Positions 26,081 through 34,955 of a DNA stretch of 64,000 nt are shown here, piece after piece; position 1 is the stretch's first letter, and each line of letters begins with the position of its first letter. Under the pieces are notes generated by a model. The model made no database searches. It was given only the letters and a program-made list of their open reading frames with translations, and was not told the origin of the DNA. The translations under genes and the position numbers were made by a program. The DNA is from an uncultured Lachnospiraceae bacterium (lineage in GTDB: Bacteria; Bacillota; Clostridia; Lachnospirales; Lachnospiraceae). The stretch lies in the NCBI GenBank assembly GCA_910578405.1, contig CAJTQO010000007.1, positions 38,387-102,386 on the forward strand, written 5' to 3'.

Positions 26081-26222
26081 AGGGGGATGATTATGAGCAA
26101 GTCAAAAGAGAGGTTATGGAAGCGGGGTATGATGGCAGACAAAATACAATTTAAACAATATCTGACGCGGGTTAAATGCCAGCGTCAGTGTTATAAAGAG
26201 GAAACCATGGGCTCCATCCCCC

Positions 26223-26429
26223 CTATTCCCTTTTATATTCTAAAAGATCTCCCGGTTGACAATCAAGAACATTGCATATAGCTTCTAAAGTTGAAAAGCG
26301 AATTGCACTGATTTTTCCTGTTTTCATTTTGGACAAATTTACATTCGCAACGCCTACTTTTTCAGATAGTTCTTTTAAAGACATTTTTCTGTCTGCCATA
26401 ACTCTGTCTAATCTCATAATTATTGGCAT
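26223..26429 (-). CDS. Small Xre-family HTH protein (YozG-like)
   Basis: The 68-aa protein is a single HTH (LKELSEKVGVANVNLSKMKT, then CNVLDCQPGDLLEY). ATG 26429 has gtgaggtg upstream. It follows a DUF2975 membrane protein by 9 bp on the same strand, the standard two-gene arrangement of these families. It probably regulates its own operon. Confidence 0.88.
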   Translation of the reverse strand: MPIIMRLDRVMADRKMSLKELSEKVGVANVNLSKMKTGKISAIRFSTLEAICNVLDCQPGDLLEYKRE

Positions 26430-26438
26430 ATCATCACC

Positions 26439-26981
26439 TCACAATGTTTCATCCGATTCTTGTTGCAGATCACATCCATAATTAAATATTAGAGAAATGC
26501 AATAAATAATTACGCCTATTATCAATCCAATTGCATTAACTCGCCATGTCAATGCTCCAATAGTATAGTAATCCACCAATGCATTAGAATAACTTCCAAC
26601 TATGCTCAAAAGAACAGTTATTATTGCAATGCTTTGAATGCGCGCTGTATTTTTACGTAAAAATGGAGTGGCGCCATTTTTTATATCATCAAAAATAGTG
26701 TGAATTATAAATATCAGTGTTGATACAAATAATGTATCTATTAGAGCAAAGGAAAACATGGTTAAAAGCGATTGTGGAGCGATGCTTATGGTGGTTCCAT
26801 TTTTCGCAGTGACTTCAAACGCTGCAAGAAAAGATGATTTCGTATCTTCCCGTGAAAACATTAAAATACCGATTGCGACTAAAACTAAGGCCATGATAAT
26901 GATGGATGCAATAAATGCCAATTTGAGAATGACTGTGATTTTTTTACTGGCGTTTCTAATTTTTTCTTGACTAGGTTTCAT
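26439..26981 (-). CDS. DUF2975 membrane protein, 180 aa
   Basis: Four hydrophobic helices are visible: VILKLAFIASIIIMALVLVA; LTMFSFALIDTLFVSTLIFI; IQSIAIITVLLSIVGSYSNA; IGLIIGVIIYCISLIFNYG. The size and DDIKNGATPFLRKNTARIQS loop fit DUF2975. An aggagg site precedes the start. It is co-transcribed with the YozG-like regulator. The function of the family is unknown. Confidence 0.82.
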   Translation of the reverse strand: MKPSQEKIRNASKKITVILKLAFIASIIIMALVLVAIGILMFSREDTKSSFLAAFEVTAKNGTTISIAPQSLLTMFSFALIDTLFVSTLIFIIHTIFDDIKNGATPFLRKNTARIQSIAIITVLLSIVGSYSNALVDYYTIGALTWRVNAIGLIIGVIIYCISLIFNYGCDLQQESDETL

Positions 26982-27293
26982 TTCCTTTACCTCCTATATA
27001 TTCATTATATATCGAAAATAAATGTAAGTCAATTATTTTTATATGATTATCATTAATTTGTTTATGAAATAGATAATGAATGAGAGGAGGCATAAGTCCT
27101 ACGTTTCTCTGTGGAATTCATAAGAGCTGGAAAAGCCGCCTGGTAAGGGCGGCAGGTGGCTCATTGGGACAAATAAATGTCAAATCCACGGAAAATGGCT
27201 TGGATGTTTTAAACCGGCACAGTTGAGGTGACTTTCGCCTGGGGGCGTTTTGTCTGGCAGGCCGTTGGAGTTAAGCGTTGGTTGCTTCGCGTA
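26982..27293. other. Intergenic stretch, no gene seen
   Basis: It contains the start region of the DUF2975 gene and, at about 27090-27290, GC-richer debris without a start codon that I could not assign. Confidence 0.3.
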
Positions 27294-27785
27294 TCAGCGC
27301 ATAATTTCTTTGCTGTTTTCAAACGCCTGCAAATTTATCATAGCAATTATTTGGTTTTGCATAACTTCAACGGTTTCAATTCTAATCCTGCCAATGTTGT
27401 TTCTTATCTTTTCAAAATCTATATCCGGAAACATTCTTTCACAAAAACTGTTTGTTTCAGGAGACGCTCCCATTAAAGCTATTACAAGTGAAGTGACGTC
27501 AAACTGTTTGAATGCTTTTTTCAATTCCTTTTTAGAAATGGTGGAAATCTGCTCAAAATCAGATATCCTTTTTGGCTGTATCTTGGGTTCTAATATGTCA
27601 TTTATCGTGATGTCATATAATTTAGAAATTTTCAATAAAATCTCCAAGTCGGGGATAGCCATTCCCGTTTCCCATTTTGACACCGCCTGCCTTGATATGC
27701 CTAATTTTTTTGCTAAATCATCTTGTGTATAATTGTGGCTTTTACGCAGAAATTGTAAGTAATTCGATATAATCTTCATATTCAT
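27294..27785 (-). CDS. Xre-family HTH regulator, 163 aa
   Basis: An HTH at residues 5-60 (YTQDDLAKKLGISRQAVSKW, then ETGMAIPDLEIL) is followed by a helical C-terminal domain without membrane segments. ATG 27785 (MNMKIISN) has ggagg on the minus strand; a longer reading to 27809 lacks one. It is a lone gene. Confidence 0.85.
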   Translation of the reverse strand: MNMKIISNYLQFLRKSHNYTQDDLAKKLGISRQAVSKWETGMAIPDLEILLKISKLYDITINDILEPKIQPKRISDFEQISTISKKELKKAFKQFDVTSLVIALMGASPETNSFCERMFPDIDFEKIRNNIGRIRIETVEVMQNQIIAMINLQAFENSKEIMR

Positions 27786-28039
27786 AAAAATTTTCCTCCA
27801 TATTGCCATTATAAGGCATACGAGAAAAGGAATAAAGAATGGGACAAGAGCTAAAAAGCAAAAGTCAGTTGCATATCTGTTTTCAATTTTTTCAACTTTG
27901 TTTTTTGCGTGTGTTTGTGATTCGGTTTAAGCTGGATTTGAGCGATTTTTGTCAGATGGGAAACTTATGGTAAGCTGGCAGGGAACATGGAACTGGAAAA
28001 CATTCAGAAAGACTATTTGCCGCAAATTACTATTGATTG

Positions 28040-28092
28040 TGTGCAACAGGGAGGCTTAGCTGGACAGGACAGTGGTCAAGGTGGATAAAAGA
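28040..28092 (+). repeat. Relic of the element's left end, internal copy 1
   Basis: The sequence cagggaggcttagctgga then caggacagtggtcaaggtgg matches 31874-31914 almost exactly and, more weakly, the true left end at 690-730. It suggests an earlier element boundary now buried inside. The rest of 27810-28234 has no supported gene. Confidence 0.55.
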
Positions 28093-28234
28093 TAGGGACA
28101 ATAGCTGTAAATAGAATTTATTTTCTATTGTAGTATATGTAAATTAAGGTTTGTGTTTTTATGTATTATAGTGATTCAGAATCTATGGAGTCAAGGAAAT
28201 TAAGAGACAGGAATAAAGTATGCCATTGGAAATC

Positions 28235-28438
28235 TTATTTTTCTTCATCAATATATTCCATGATGTCTGAAACGCCACATTTCAAAAGTTTACATAATTG
28301 ATTAACAGTATTCGTAGAGATACTGTTGCCTTTTTGGATGGAGTAATAAGTAGATCGTGAAAAACCCTGCTTTTCTAGTCGGTAGGATGTTATTTTTCTT
28401 TTTTTCATTGTTTCGAATAATGGGGAATAACTTATCAC
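28235..28438 (-). CDS. Small Xre/Cro-type HTH regulator of the three-gene cassette
   Basis: The 67-aa protein has an HTH (KRKITSYRLEKQGFSRSTYY, then NTVNQLCKLLKCGVSDIMEY). Start ATG 28438 follows aaggag on the minus strand. It is divergent from the 432-aa/cysteine-cluster/pore-like operon, with the shared promoter region between, so it is the obvious candidate repressor of that cassette. Confidence 0.88.
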   Translation of the reverse strand: MISYSPLFETMKKRKITSYRLEKQGFSRSTYYSIQKGNSISTNTVNQLCKLLKCGVSDIMEYIDEEK

Positions 28439-28490
28439 TGTATAATCTCCTTTTCGTAATCTTATTTCATTTTATGCTTTTAAGTTTTTC

Positions 28491-28519
28491 TTGACTATGT
28501 GTGAATATACGAGTATAAT
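28491..28519 (+). promoter_or_regulatory. Sigma-A promoter of the three-gene cassette
   Basis: TTGACT (28491-28496), a 17-bp spacer and a perfect TATAAT (28514-28519). It lies between the divergent Xre gene and the operon, where repressor sites are expected. The leader to the first start codon is about 200 nt. Confidence 0.8.
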
Positions 28520-28724
28520 GATGTGTATGAATATTAGTACATAAAATAAAAAGGTAAACTTTATTTTCTAGTAAGAAGGATATGGAGAAAATTTTGATTC
28601 ATGAAGGAGGGTAAGAAAAGAACAGTGGAAGAGCGTAATTAGAAAGAAAAAGTTTGTCTGCAATACTTTTCCGGCACATGGAAAACGCACGCTCTATGAT
28701 ATAGAAAGGTGAAATTGTGGGAAT

Positions 28725-30023
28725 ATGGAAAAAAAATATTCATACTTAGTAAATTGTGAGGAGAACAGAGCTTTATTACAAAGGAAGGATAAATGTGATA
28801 AATATGATTATATAGCGGCAGTTGCATGTGGAGCTATAGGTGGAATAATAGATATTTTTATGGTAGGTGCGCCAAAAGGCAGTACACTTGTAGCATGGAC
28901 AGAACAACAAGTGGATCATACAGTGATGGTATTTGCGCGAAAATTGGGATGGAATCCTAGGGAAAATAATTTGAATAATGTAAATAGTGCGATTGGCTTT
29001 TTGGAAGGATGTTTTAAGGTGAATTATGATCAAAGAAAACCAAGTGATGTGAATGATTTATTTAATATTGCGCCAGGTACGCATCATATGATGTCGTTGG
29101 CGCACTCACCGGATGTAGTGGGATTATTTTTTTCAATATTGAATCAATTTACATCTACGTCATCATTTATTGTGGATGGACAGTTGGTAACAATTGCAAG
29201 TGATACATTTGAACTTCGTGGTGGGAATTTCATTATGAAAATAATGTGTGGCATTGCCAATTGGTTTGGACATTTGATGTCTGACATTGCAGGAAGTTCC
29301 GGTTCACATGGAAGGGGGACTGGTATAGTAATGCCACTATATGAGTTTTTTGGATTTTGTAAATTTGGAAGTTTTTCAACAAAAAATGGGACAAAGGATT
29401 TGGCAGAAATAGCAATGCAGGCATTTAATCAGGGGTATGATCTGAGATTTGGTTTGTCGCAAATGATTCCGTTAGCAGTAACGGAATTAAGTATTCGGTT
29501 AATTTGGGCGTTAAAACAAAGGTTTCGATATCATAAACCAATAAAAGAATGTATTCCGTCAATGAAATATTTTGACTTACGAGTGATGCTTTTGGTTGGT
29601 GATGGAACGCTTTGCGTTATAGACGGAATTGATGCAGGGTTGAAATCGGGTGGTGACTTTGTAGCCTTCTTTTTGAGGTTTAACTTAGTAGCTTGGTGTA
29701 GATTTGTAACATTAGTATTGAAAGAAGTATTTATCAGAGTAGGTATAGTTGATGCATTACAGATGAATCTTGAGGCTTTTAAACGTGTTAATGAAGCGTT
29801 ATTATCATACTTAAATGAACTTAAGCGGATTGATATTGAATTATTTCAAAAAGAAACTGAAAAATATAATCTAATAATTGGAATTTTCTGTTCGGCAAAA
29901 TCAGAAGAAGATTTCAATGTGATGGTTTTAAATGCTTATAAAGAATTTGGAATGAATAAACCATGGCAAGGTGATTTCAATGAATTTATGTCAGACAGAG
30001 GCAATAAACTGGTATATGAATAA
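28725..30023 (+). CDS. Unrecognised 432-aa protein, first gene of a three-gene cassette
   Basis: I know of no functional assignment. Visible features are a hydrophobic glycine-rich segment near residues 28-48 (DYIAAVACGAIGGIIDIFMV); a conserved-looking block FGHLMSDIAGSSGSHGRGTG then IVMPLYEFF (about 185-210), which looks like an active or ligand site; another hydrophobic stretch DFVAFFLRFNLVAWCRFVTL (about 305-325); and a charged helical C-terminus. The stop and the next start share one base (TAATG), so the gene is translationally coupled to the cysteine-cluster gene. The ribosome-binding site for ATG 28725 is weak (aaaggtgaaa at a long spacing). Membrane association is likely. Confidence 0.8.
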   Translation: MEKKYSYLVNCEENRALLQRKDKCDKYDYIAAVACGAIGGIIDIFMVGAPKGSTLVAWTEQQVDHTVMVFARKLGWNPRENNLNNVNSAIGFLEGCFKVNYDQRKPSDVNDLFNIAPGTHHMMSLAHSPDVVGLFFSILNQFTSTSSFIVDGQLVTIASDTFELRGGNFIMKIMCGIANWFGHLMSDIAGSSGSHGRGTGIVMPLYEFFGFCKFGSFSTKNGTKDLAEIAMQAFNQGYDLRFGLSQMIPLAVTELSIRLIWALKQRFRYHKPIKECIPSMKYFDLRVMLLVGDGTLCVIDGIDAGLKSGGDFVAFFLRFNLVAWCRFVTLVLKEVFIRVGIVDALQMNLEAFKRVNEALLSYLNELKRIDIELFQKETEKYNLIIGIFCSAKSEEDFNVMVLNAYKEFGMNKPWQGDFNEFMSDRGNKLVYE

Positions 30024-30280
30024 TGTTTATGTGTAATCAATGTGGAGAATGTTGTAGACGCTTAGAACAATCGGCGGTATATGCTGGATTGAATCGTGGA
30101 GACGGTGTGTGCAGATATTTAAGAGGAAATATCTGCAGTATATATAAGGGACGTCCATTGTTGTGCAGAGTGGATGAATGTTACGAAATATATTTTAAAA
30201 ACCAATATAATTATGAAGAGTATATAAAATTAAATCATGAGGCATGTGATTTATTAAAAAGAGAAAAAGGAGGAATATGA
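30023..30280 (+). CDS. CxxCxxCC cysteine-cluster protein (YkgJ-like), 85 aa
   Basis: The N-terminus MFMCNQCGECCRRLE carries the C-x2-C-x2-CC signature of the YkgJ/Fe-S-or-zinc cluster family, and more cysteines follow (GVCRYLRGNICSIYKG...LLCRVDECYE). At 85 aa it is a minimal version. It is coupled to the 432-aa gene by a 1-bp overlap, with a 1-bp gap to the next gene. Metal binding is established for the family; here it may mature or sense redox state for its partners, which is inference. Confidence 0.88.
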   Translation: MFMCNQCGECCRRLEQSAVYAGLNRGDGVCRYLRGNICSIYKGRPLLCRVDECYEIYFKNQYNYEEYIKLNHEACDLLKREKGGI

Positions 30281-30281
30281 A

Positions 30282-31322
30282 ATGCCATTACCATTTATTA
30301 TTGGAGGACTTGCAGTAGTGGCAGGTGCGGCAGGGATAGGAACGGGTATCCGGGGCGGAATGAAAATGAAAGATGCGAATGATACTATGAAATCTGCTCA
30401 GGAAAAACAGGAGAAGGCAGTTGACAGACTTAAGGATTATAATCAAGAGACTACACTTACCATGGACGAGCTGGGAGAAAGGGAACTTAGCATACTAGTG
30501 AGTTTTGAACGCTTTTCGGATTTAATTGAGAAAATTCAAGGCCGCCCAGAATTTAAAAAGTATTCAAAGGATGGCATTGATTTGCCAGAGTATAAGGTAG
30601 AAGAATTGAAAAAAGTTTCAGCAGGGGCAGGAGTATTGCTTGGCGGAATATCAGGAGCTGTGGCAGGTACGGCAGGTGGATTTGCTGCTGCAGGAGCTAC
30701 AACATCTGCAGTTATGGCACTGGGAGTAGCCTCAACAGGTACAACAATATCATCTTTAAGTGGGGTTGCTGCAACAAACGCAACTTTAGCAGTGCTTGGA
30801 GGAGGACCGTTATCCGTAGGAGGAGGAGGTATGGCTTTGGGTAGCGTTGTTTTGGGCGGCGCAACTTTAGGCGTCGGGTTACTTATTGGAGGAATTATTT
30901 TTAATGTAACTGGTTCGAAACTTGCAGATAAGGCAAGTGAAGCGTATTCACAAGCTTGCAAAACGGATGAACAGGTAAATAAAATTACTTGGTATTTGCG
31001 AAAGTTGAGAATGGCTGCTAAAAAATACCAAAAAACGTTAATTGAGGTAGAAAGACAATATCAGAAACGGTTAGAAATGCTTGACTGTATGGTAATATCT
31101 TCCGAAAAAACAGACTGGAGAGACTTTTCTAAAACAGAACAGAAGATGACAGAAAATTTGGTTCTTTTAGTTGGTTTGTTATATAAGATGTGTCAGGTAA
31201 AATTGGTATTACAGGCAGAAGACAAAGATGAAATAAATACAATAAATAAGGAGGAAATGGAACAAGTAATACATAGCGCAAAGGATATTTTGGAAAATGA
31301 ATTGAATGATAATGTAGCTTGA
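30282..31322 (+). CDS. Glycine-zipper, pore-like membrane protein, 346 aa (third gene of cassette)
   Basis: An N-terminal helix PFIIGGLAVVAGAAGIGTGI is followed by a coiled coil (NDTMKSAQEKQEKAVDRLKD). The centre, about 115-215, is extremely rich in Gly, Ala and Ser and hydrophobic (LLGGISGAVAGTAGGFAAAG ... GGATLGVGLLIGGIIF). The C-terminus is a charged helical domain. The layout resembles alpha-helical pore-forming proteins. aaaaaggagga precedes ATG 30282. It is a likely membrane-active component or effector of the cassette; not recognised as a named family. Confidence 0.78.
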   Translation: MPLPFIIGGLAVVAGAAGIGTGIRGGMKMKDANDTMKSAQEKQEKAVDRLKDYNQETTLTMDELGERELSILVSFERFSDLIEKIQGRPEFKKYSKDGIDLPEYKVEELKKVSAGAGVLLGGISGAVAGTAGGFAAAGATTSAVMALGVASTGTTISSLSGVAATNATLAVLGGGPLSVGGGGMALGSVVLGGATLGVGLLIGGIIFNVTGSKLADKASEAYSQACKTDEQVNKITWYLRKLRMAAKKYQKTLIEVERQYQKRLEMLDCMVISSEKTDWRDFSKTEQKMTENLVLLVGLLYKMCQVKLVLQAEDKDEINTINKEEMEQVIHSAKDILENELNDNVA

Positions 31323-31436
31323 TTATCCTTTGCTGTCATTTAGATAAACGAAATTTTAACCATAATATGACAATTTTAAATCCCGTACAGGCGTGAAAAA
31401 TAGTGTGGCATTGTTTGTGGATTTGGTAAAGAACGT

Positions 31437-31484
31437 TTCTTTTTTGGTAAGAGTCAGGATATGAAAACTCTTATCAAAAAAGAA
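31437..31484. terminator. Long hairpin after the three-gene cassette
   Basis: Bases 31437-31454 (ttcttttttggtaagagt) pair with 31467-31484 over 18 positions with one G-T wobble. The arms carry T- and A-runs, so it could terminate in both directions. It is 115 bp past the last gene. Confidence 0.65.
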
Positions 31485-31564
31485 CATTTTCATTGTTTTT
31501 CTGGAAAAGTAAGGATTTTTAAATCGGTAACAATTGAGTATATTAAGGCATATGATTTTAAACG

Positions 31565-31838
31565 GGAGTGTAGTTTATTCCACAGAGCAAACAACCGAAA
31601 TGCAAGTCTGAAAAATTCATAATTTTATGGACGGGAAGAGCGTGAAGCCGTTTTTTCTTTTTATATTTATGGATGTTTGAAAGTAGTCAGCAAAGTGAAT
31701 AATACACAAGCAGTGGAAGCGGAATTTTATTTATTTGACTTGTCAGGTATTAAAAGGAAAAATATCAGTCAGGCTGACAGGATGGAAAGTTAAAAAGTGT
31801 TGCAATTATGGAATATAGTCTATAGAAGCGGACGCAAG
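31565..31838 (+). repeat. Second copy of the sequence upstream of the recombinase module
   Basis: Blocks here recur in the same order at 38560-38762: ttattccacagagcaa, gaattttatttatttgac, ggaaaaatatcagtcagg, and aagttaaaaa ... gtctatagaagcggac. At the intact copy they lead into the 91-aa gene and the recombinase. Here they lead straight into an attL-like relic, as if a former recombinase module had been deleted. Confidence 0.65.
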
Positions 31839-31844
31839 ATACCA

Positions 31845-31920
31845 GAAGAGCCACTGATTGAGGACAGCAGGGAGGCTTAGCTGGACAGGACAGTGGTCAG
31901 GATGGACAAAGAATAAATAA
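31845..31920 (+). repeat. Relic of the element's left end, internal copy 2
   Basis: Blocks gccactgattgagg, agcagggag and gctggacagg match the first 60 bp of the element (672-735), in the same order. The preceding ataccagaag resembles the att core taccggaacca. Nothing else is seen from 31920 to 32097. Confidence 0.6.
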
Positions 31921-32097
31921 AATATTCTATAGCGGTTAAAAATACGGCATATATTTTATTGGCATAGGGTGAAGCGTCCAATATGCGGGCAAATCATTTA
32001 TTTTCTGGCGAAGATGGATGGTATATGATATAATAATAAAAAAGGGATGCCGGGAGGAATATTTATACTTTTGAATATTTCTGTATGGAAGACATAC

Positions 32098-32165
32098 CCA
32101 TCTGTAGAATATTCTGGAGTCTGCGTGCCGGAACAGGCAGGATTGGATGGGGAGAAGATTGTGAA
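32098..32165 (+). repeat. Relic of the 3' flank of an Rpn-type gene
   Basis: tctgtagaatattctggagt and the next 45 bp match 33702-33765, the end and downstream flank of the Rpn gene. No coding part remains. Confidence 0.5.
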
Positions 32166-32320
32166 AATAAAACTCCCTTTTCGGAATTGTGTAGCCACTG
32201 AAAACGAGCCTATAAATATACATTTATAATGAATAAAAATACGTTCTGACTATTTTACATACATTGAAATATGCAGTAAAATATAGTATGATATAAAAGA
32301 TTTTTTTGAGGAAGATAGCC

Positions 32321-32710
32321 ATGAAAAAGAAGATAAATCAGATACTAAATATTACCATGGGTTCGTTTATTGGTGTGTTCATTGGCTCAGGACTATATAA
32401 ATACTGGCATTTTAGAAAATATCCGTATTTATATGCTATGCAATCTGCTCCATGGTATACTAGCATTTTGATAAATGGATTATTAACGCTTGTATTATTG
32501 GCAGTTTGCATGATAGTAAAAGTCATTCTTATAGAAAAGATAGGGCGGAGCCAAAAAATAGCTTTGATTTTAGGAATTGTTTTTCTGACTTTAACATTTA
32601 TAGGTGGTTGTTACGCGCTTGATAATCAAGGACAAGTAAATGCCGGATATGCAGTTGTACCGGGAATTTGGGCTATAATATGTTTCGGATATTATCGAAG
32701 AGGAAAATAA
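32321..32710 (+). CDS. Small membrane protein, 129 aa
   Basis: Four hydrophobic segments are visible (TMGSFIGVFIGSGLY; ILINGLLTLVLLAVCMIVKV; KIALILGIVFLTLTFIGGCY; AGYAVVPGIWAIICFGYY). gaggaaga precedes ATG 32321. No family was recognised and there is no operon partner. Confidence 0.65.
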   Translation: MKKKINQILNITMGSFIGVFIGSGLYKYWHFRKYPYLYAMQSAPWYTSILINGLLTLVLLAVCMIVKVILIEKIGRSQKIALILGIVFLTLTFIGGCYALDNQGQVNAGYAVVPGIWAIICFGYYRRGK

Positions 32711-32823
32711 TATTCACCAAAATTTTCCGGATAAGCAGTGGGAACGCTTTTCCGTAAAGGGAGAAATAAAAAAGTATGTTATGATTTGAATCCGGCACAG
32801 GGTTCATATACAAAGGGGCTTAT

Positions 32824-33708
32824 ATGAAAGAAGCAAAAGTACAGTGGCATCCGGGCTTTGTGGCGGCTATGGGCCTGGAACTGGCAGGGAACAGGGATGA
32901 CTTGATATTTGAAAAGGAATATAACTTAAACACGAAGCCGCTGGAAATTGATTTGCTGGTAGTCAGGAAACACGCCTCTGCGTCTATTTCCAATGAAATA
33001 GGGAAACTTTTTAAGGGACATAATATTATAGAATATAAATCCCCGGAAGACCATCTGGACATTGATGCCTTTTATAAATCTGGGGCATATGCAAGCCTTT
33101 ACAAATCATATGGGAAGACGGTGGATGGAATAAAGGCGGACGACATAACGGTATCCATTGTGAGGGAAGCGAGGCCGGCCGGACTGTTCCGGTATCTAAA
33201 GGGCCATGGTTATCCAATGTCTAATCCTTACAGAGGAATCTATTATATAGAAGGGAAGGTTTTATTCCCGACTCAGATTATTGTTACAGGGGAACTGGAA
33301 AAGGAAGGGCATATCTGGCTTAAGGCGCTGTCAGGGAAATTAGGGAAAGAGGACATGCGGAATTTATTGGATGGGGTAAGCCGCCTGACGGAAAAAATGG
33401 ATAAGGAGTTGGCGGACTCTGTTTTGGAAGTAAGTGTAGGAGCGAATAAACGAATCGTTAAAGAATTGATAGGAGATGATAATATGTGTCAGGCGTTAAT
33501 GGAGATAATGGAGCCGCTCATGCAGCAGCGCGATGAAGAAAATATTGAAAAAGGGATTGAAAAAGGGATTAAAAAGGGGATTGAAAAAGGGAAAGTCTAT
33601 GGGATGGTATCGGCCTATAGGGATTTGGGAGTGCCGGAAAATGAGATATTGAAGAAGGTGCAGGAAAAACTCCAACTGTCCCTAGAGGAAGCGAAGGAAT
33701 ATCTGTAG
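32824..33708 (+). CDS. Rpn-family PD-(D/E)XK nuclease/transposase-like protein
   Basis: The 294-aa protein's N-terminal nuclease fold shows FEKEYNLNTKPLEIDLLVVR (catalytic Asp) and GHNIIEYKSPEDHLD (ExK). The C-terminal third is helical with an EKGIEKGIKKGIEKG repeat near 245-260 and a VPENEILKKVQEKLQLSLEE tail, typical of Rpn-like proteins in gut clostridia. Rpn proteins promote recombination or act as phage-responsive nucleases in other bacteria. It has its own leader and gggg-type ribosome-binding site. Its C-terminal third is duplicated just downstream. Confidence 0.82.
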   Translation: MKEAKVQWHPGFVAAMGLELAGNRDDLIFEKEYNLNTKPLEIDLLVVRKHASASISNEIGKLFKGHNIIEYKSPEDHLDIDAFYKSGAYASLYKSYGKTVDGIKADDITVSIVREARPAGLFRYLKGHGYPMSNPYRGIYYIEGKVLFPTQIIVTGELEKEGHIWLKALSGKLGKEDMRNLLDGVSRLTEKMDKELADSVLEVSVGANKRIVKELIGDDNMCQALMEIMEPLMQQRDEENIEKGIEKGIKKGIEKGKVYGMVSAYRDLGVPENEILKKVQEKLQLSLEEAKEYL

Positions 33709-33792
33709 AATATCCTGGAGTCTGCGCGCTGGGACAGGAAGGATTAGATACGGGAGAAGATTATAAAAAAGTATGCTACCGTTGAAGAATTA

Positions 33793-34035
33793 TTGATAGG
33801 AGATGATAATATGTGTCAGGCGTTAATGGAGATAATGGAGCCACTCATGCAGCAGCGCGATGAAGAAAATATTGAAAAAGGGATTAAAAAAGGGATTAAA
33901 AAGGGGATTGAAAAAGGGAAAGTCTATGGGATGGTATCGGCCTATAGGGATTTGGGAGTGCCGGAAAATGAGATATTGAAGAAGGTGCAGGAAAAATTCC
34001 AACTGTCCCTAGAGGAGGCAAAGGAATATCTGTAG
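33793..34035 (+). pseudogene. Tandem duplicate of the C-terminal third of the Rpn gene
   Basis: Bases 33792-34035 repeat 33463-33707 with few changes (MCQALMEIMEPLMQQRDEEN onward, including the KGI repeat and the final EEAKEYL). It could be translated from ATG 33811 as a 74-aa dimerisation or regulatory tail, but a plain duplication relic is simpler. Confidence 0.7.
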
Positions 34036-34052
34036 AAAAATGAATGGTTAAG

Positions 34053-34092
34053 AAAGGGCATTTTTGTAGATGGTACGAGATGCCCTTTTTAT
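34053..34092 (+). terminator. Rho-independent terminator after the Rpn duplicate
   Basis: AAAGGGCAT (34053-34061) pairs with ATGCCCTTT (34080-34088), followed by more T. Confidence 0.75.
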
Positions 34093-34446
34093 AGTTTATA
34101 GCGGTGGCTATATGAATGGGATGGACTATTCTGAAAAGTATATAGAATAGCTTAGGATTGCATTTAGCAAAAAGTTATCCCTTTTTATGGATTGTATCAG
34201 CCACTTGCAGTTCAATATGGATGTGGATTTAAGGCACTGGAAAGTTTATGTGCGGAAAGATGCCAGGCGCTGGAAAACATATACAAGATCAGAGAATAGG
34301 ATGAAGAGACTATGGAAATGCTGTAAAGGAATATTAGTATCAAGGTTAATGGAAAGGCTGAAAAATACTGCAGGGGCATTTTTAGCCCTTTTCCAACTGC
34401 ACATTGAAATTGAGGATAAATCGGTTATGATAAAAAAGAGGAGGAT

Positions 34447-34530
34447 CTGCTGCCTGAGAAGGAATATAGCTTGAATGCAAAACCATTGGAAATTGATTTG
34501 TTGGTAATAAAAAAGAACCCCGGTATTTAT
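34447..34530 (+). pseudogene. N-terminal fragment of another Rpn-type gene
   Basis: LPEKEYSLNAKPLEIDLLVI then KKNP matches the nuclease core FEKEYNLNTKPLEIDLLVVR at 32908-32967. It ends at a stop a few codons later. The stretch 34093-34446 has no supported gene. Confidence 0.6.
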
Positions 34531-34549
34531 ATATGAGGGCTGATTAAAA

Positions 34550-34955
34550 TGAGAGTAATAGGCATTGGAAAACAAGATTTTGAAAAAGTTAGAATAACCA
34601 ATAATTTTTATATGGGAATGGTGGGAATTTGATGATGATATGACACAGCTTACCAGGCCGAGAAGGTTTGGAAAGTCCCTTGATATGAGTATGTTGGAGA
34701 AATTCTTTTCCGTTAATTATACGGACAGAGGTGATTTATTTGAGGGGCTGCTTATATGGGAAGAAAAATCTGCGAACGGGAATTATAATTACAGAGAATT
34801 ACAGGGAATATATCCGGTTATTTCTTAAGTTTTGCGGATATCTAGGAAGCATATTTGAAGAGGCGCGTAAAAATATATAAGATTATCCAGAGGATATATA
34901 ATGAATTTGATTTTCTGCTTAAGAGTGATGTGCTGAATGACAATGAGAGAGAATA
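34550..34955 (+). pseudogene. Broken AAA-ATPase-like (PF09820-type) gene
   Basis: Frames in succession read MRVIGIGKQDFEKVRITNNF, WWEFDDDMTQLTRPRRFGKS (degenerate P-loop), LDMSMLEKFFSVNYTDRGDL ... LQGIYPVIS, then ISFADI and YNEFDFLLKSDVLNDNEREY. This is the usual order in these proteins, but with a deletion after the first 20 residues, several frameshifts and loss of the C-terminal nuclease-like domain. Confidence 0.7.

Noticed and set aside
27090..27290. Possible group II intron or structured RNA
   Set aside because: GC-richer with short inverted segments but no recognisable domain V or ORF; left unassigned.
33550..33600. CRISPR-like short tandem repeats (gaaaaagggatt units)
   Set aside because: The 12-bp units encode the EKGI/KKGI repeat of the Rpn protein in frame, with no spacers.
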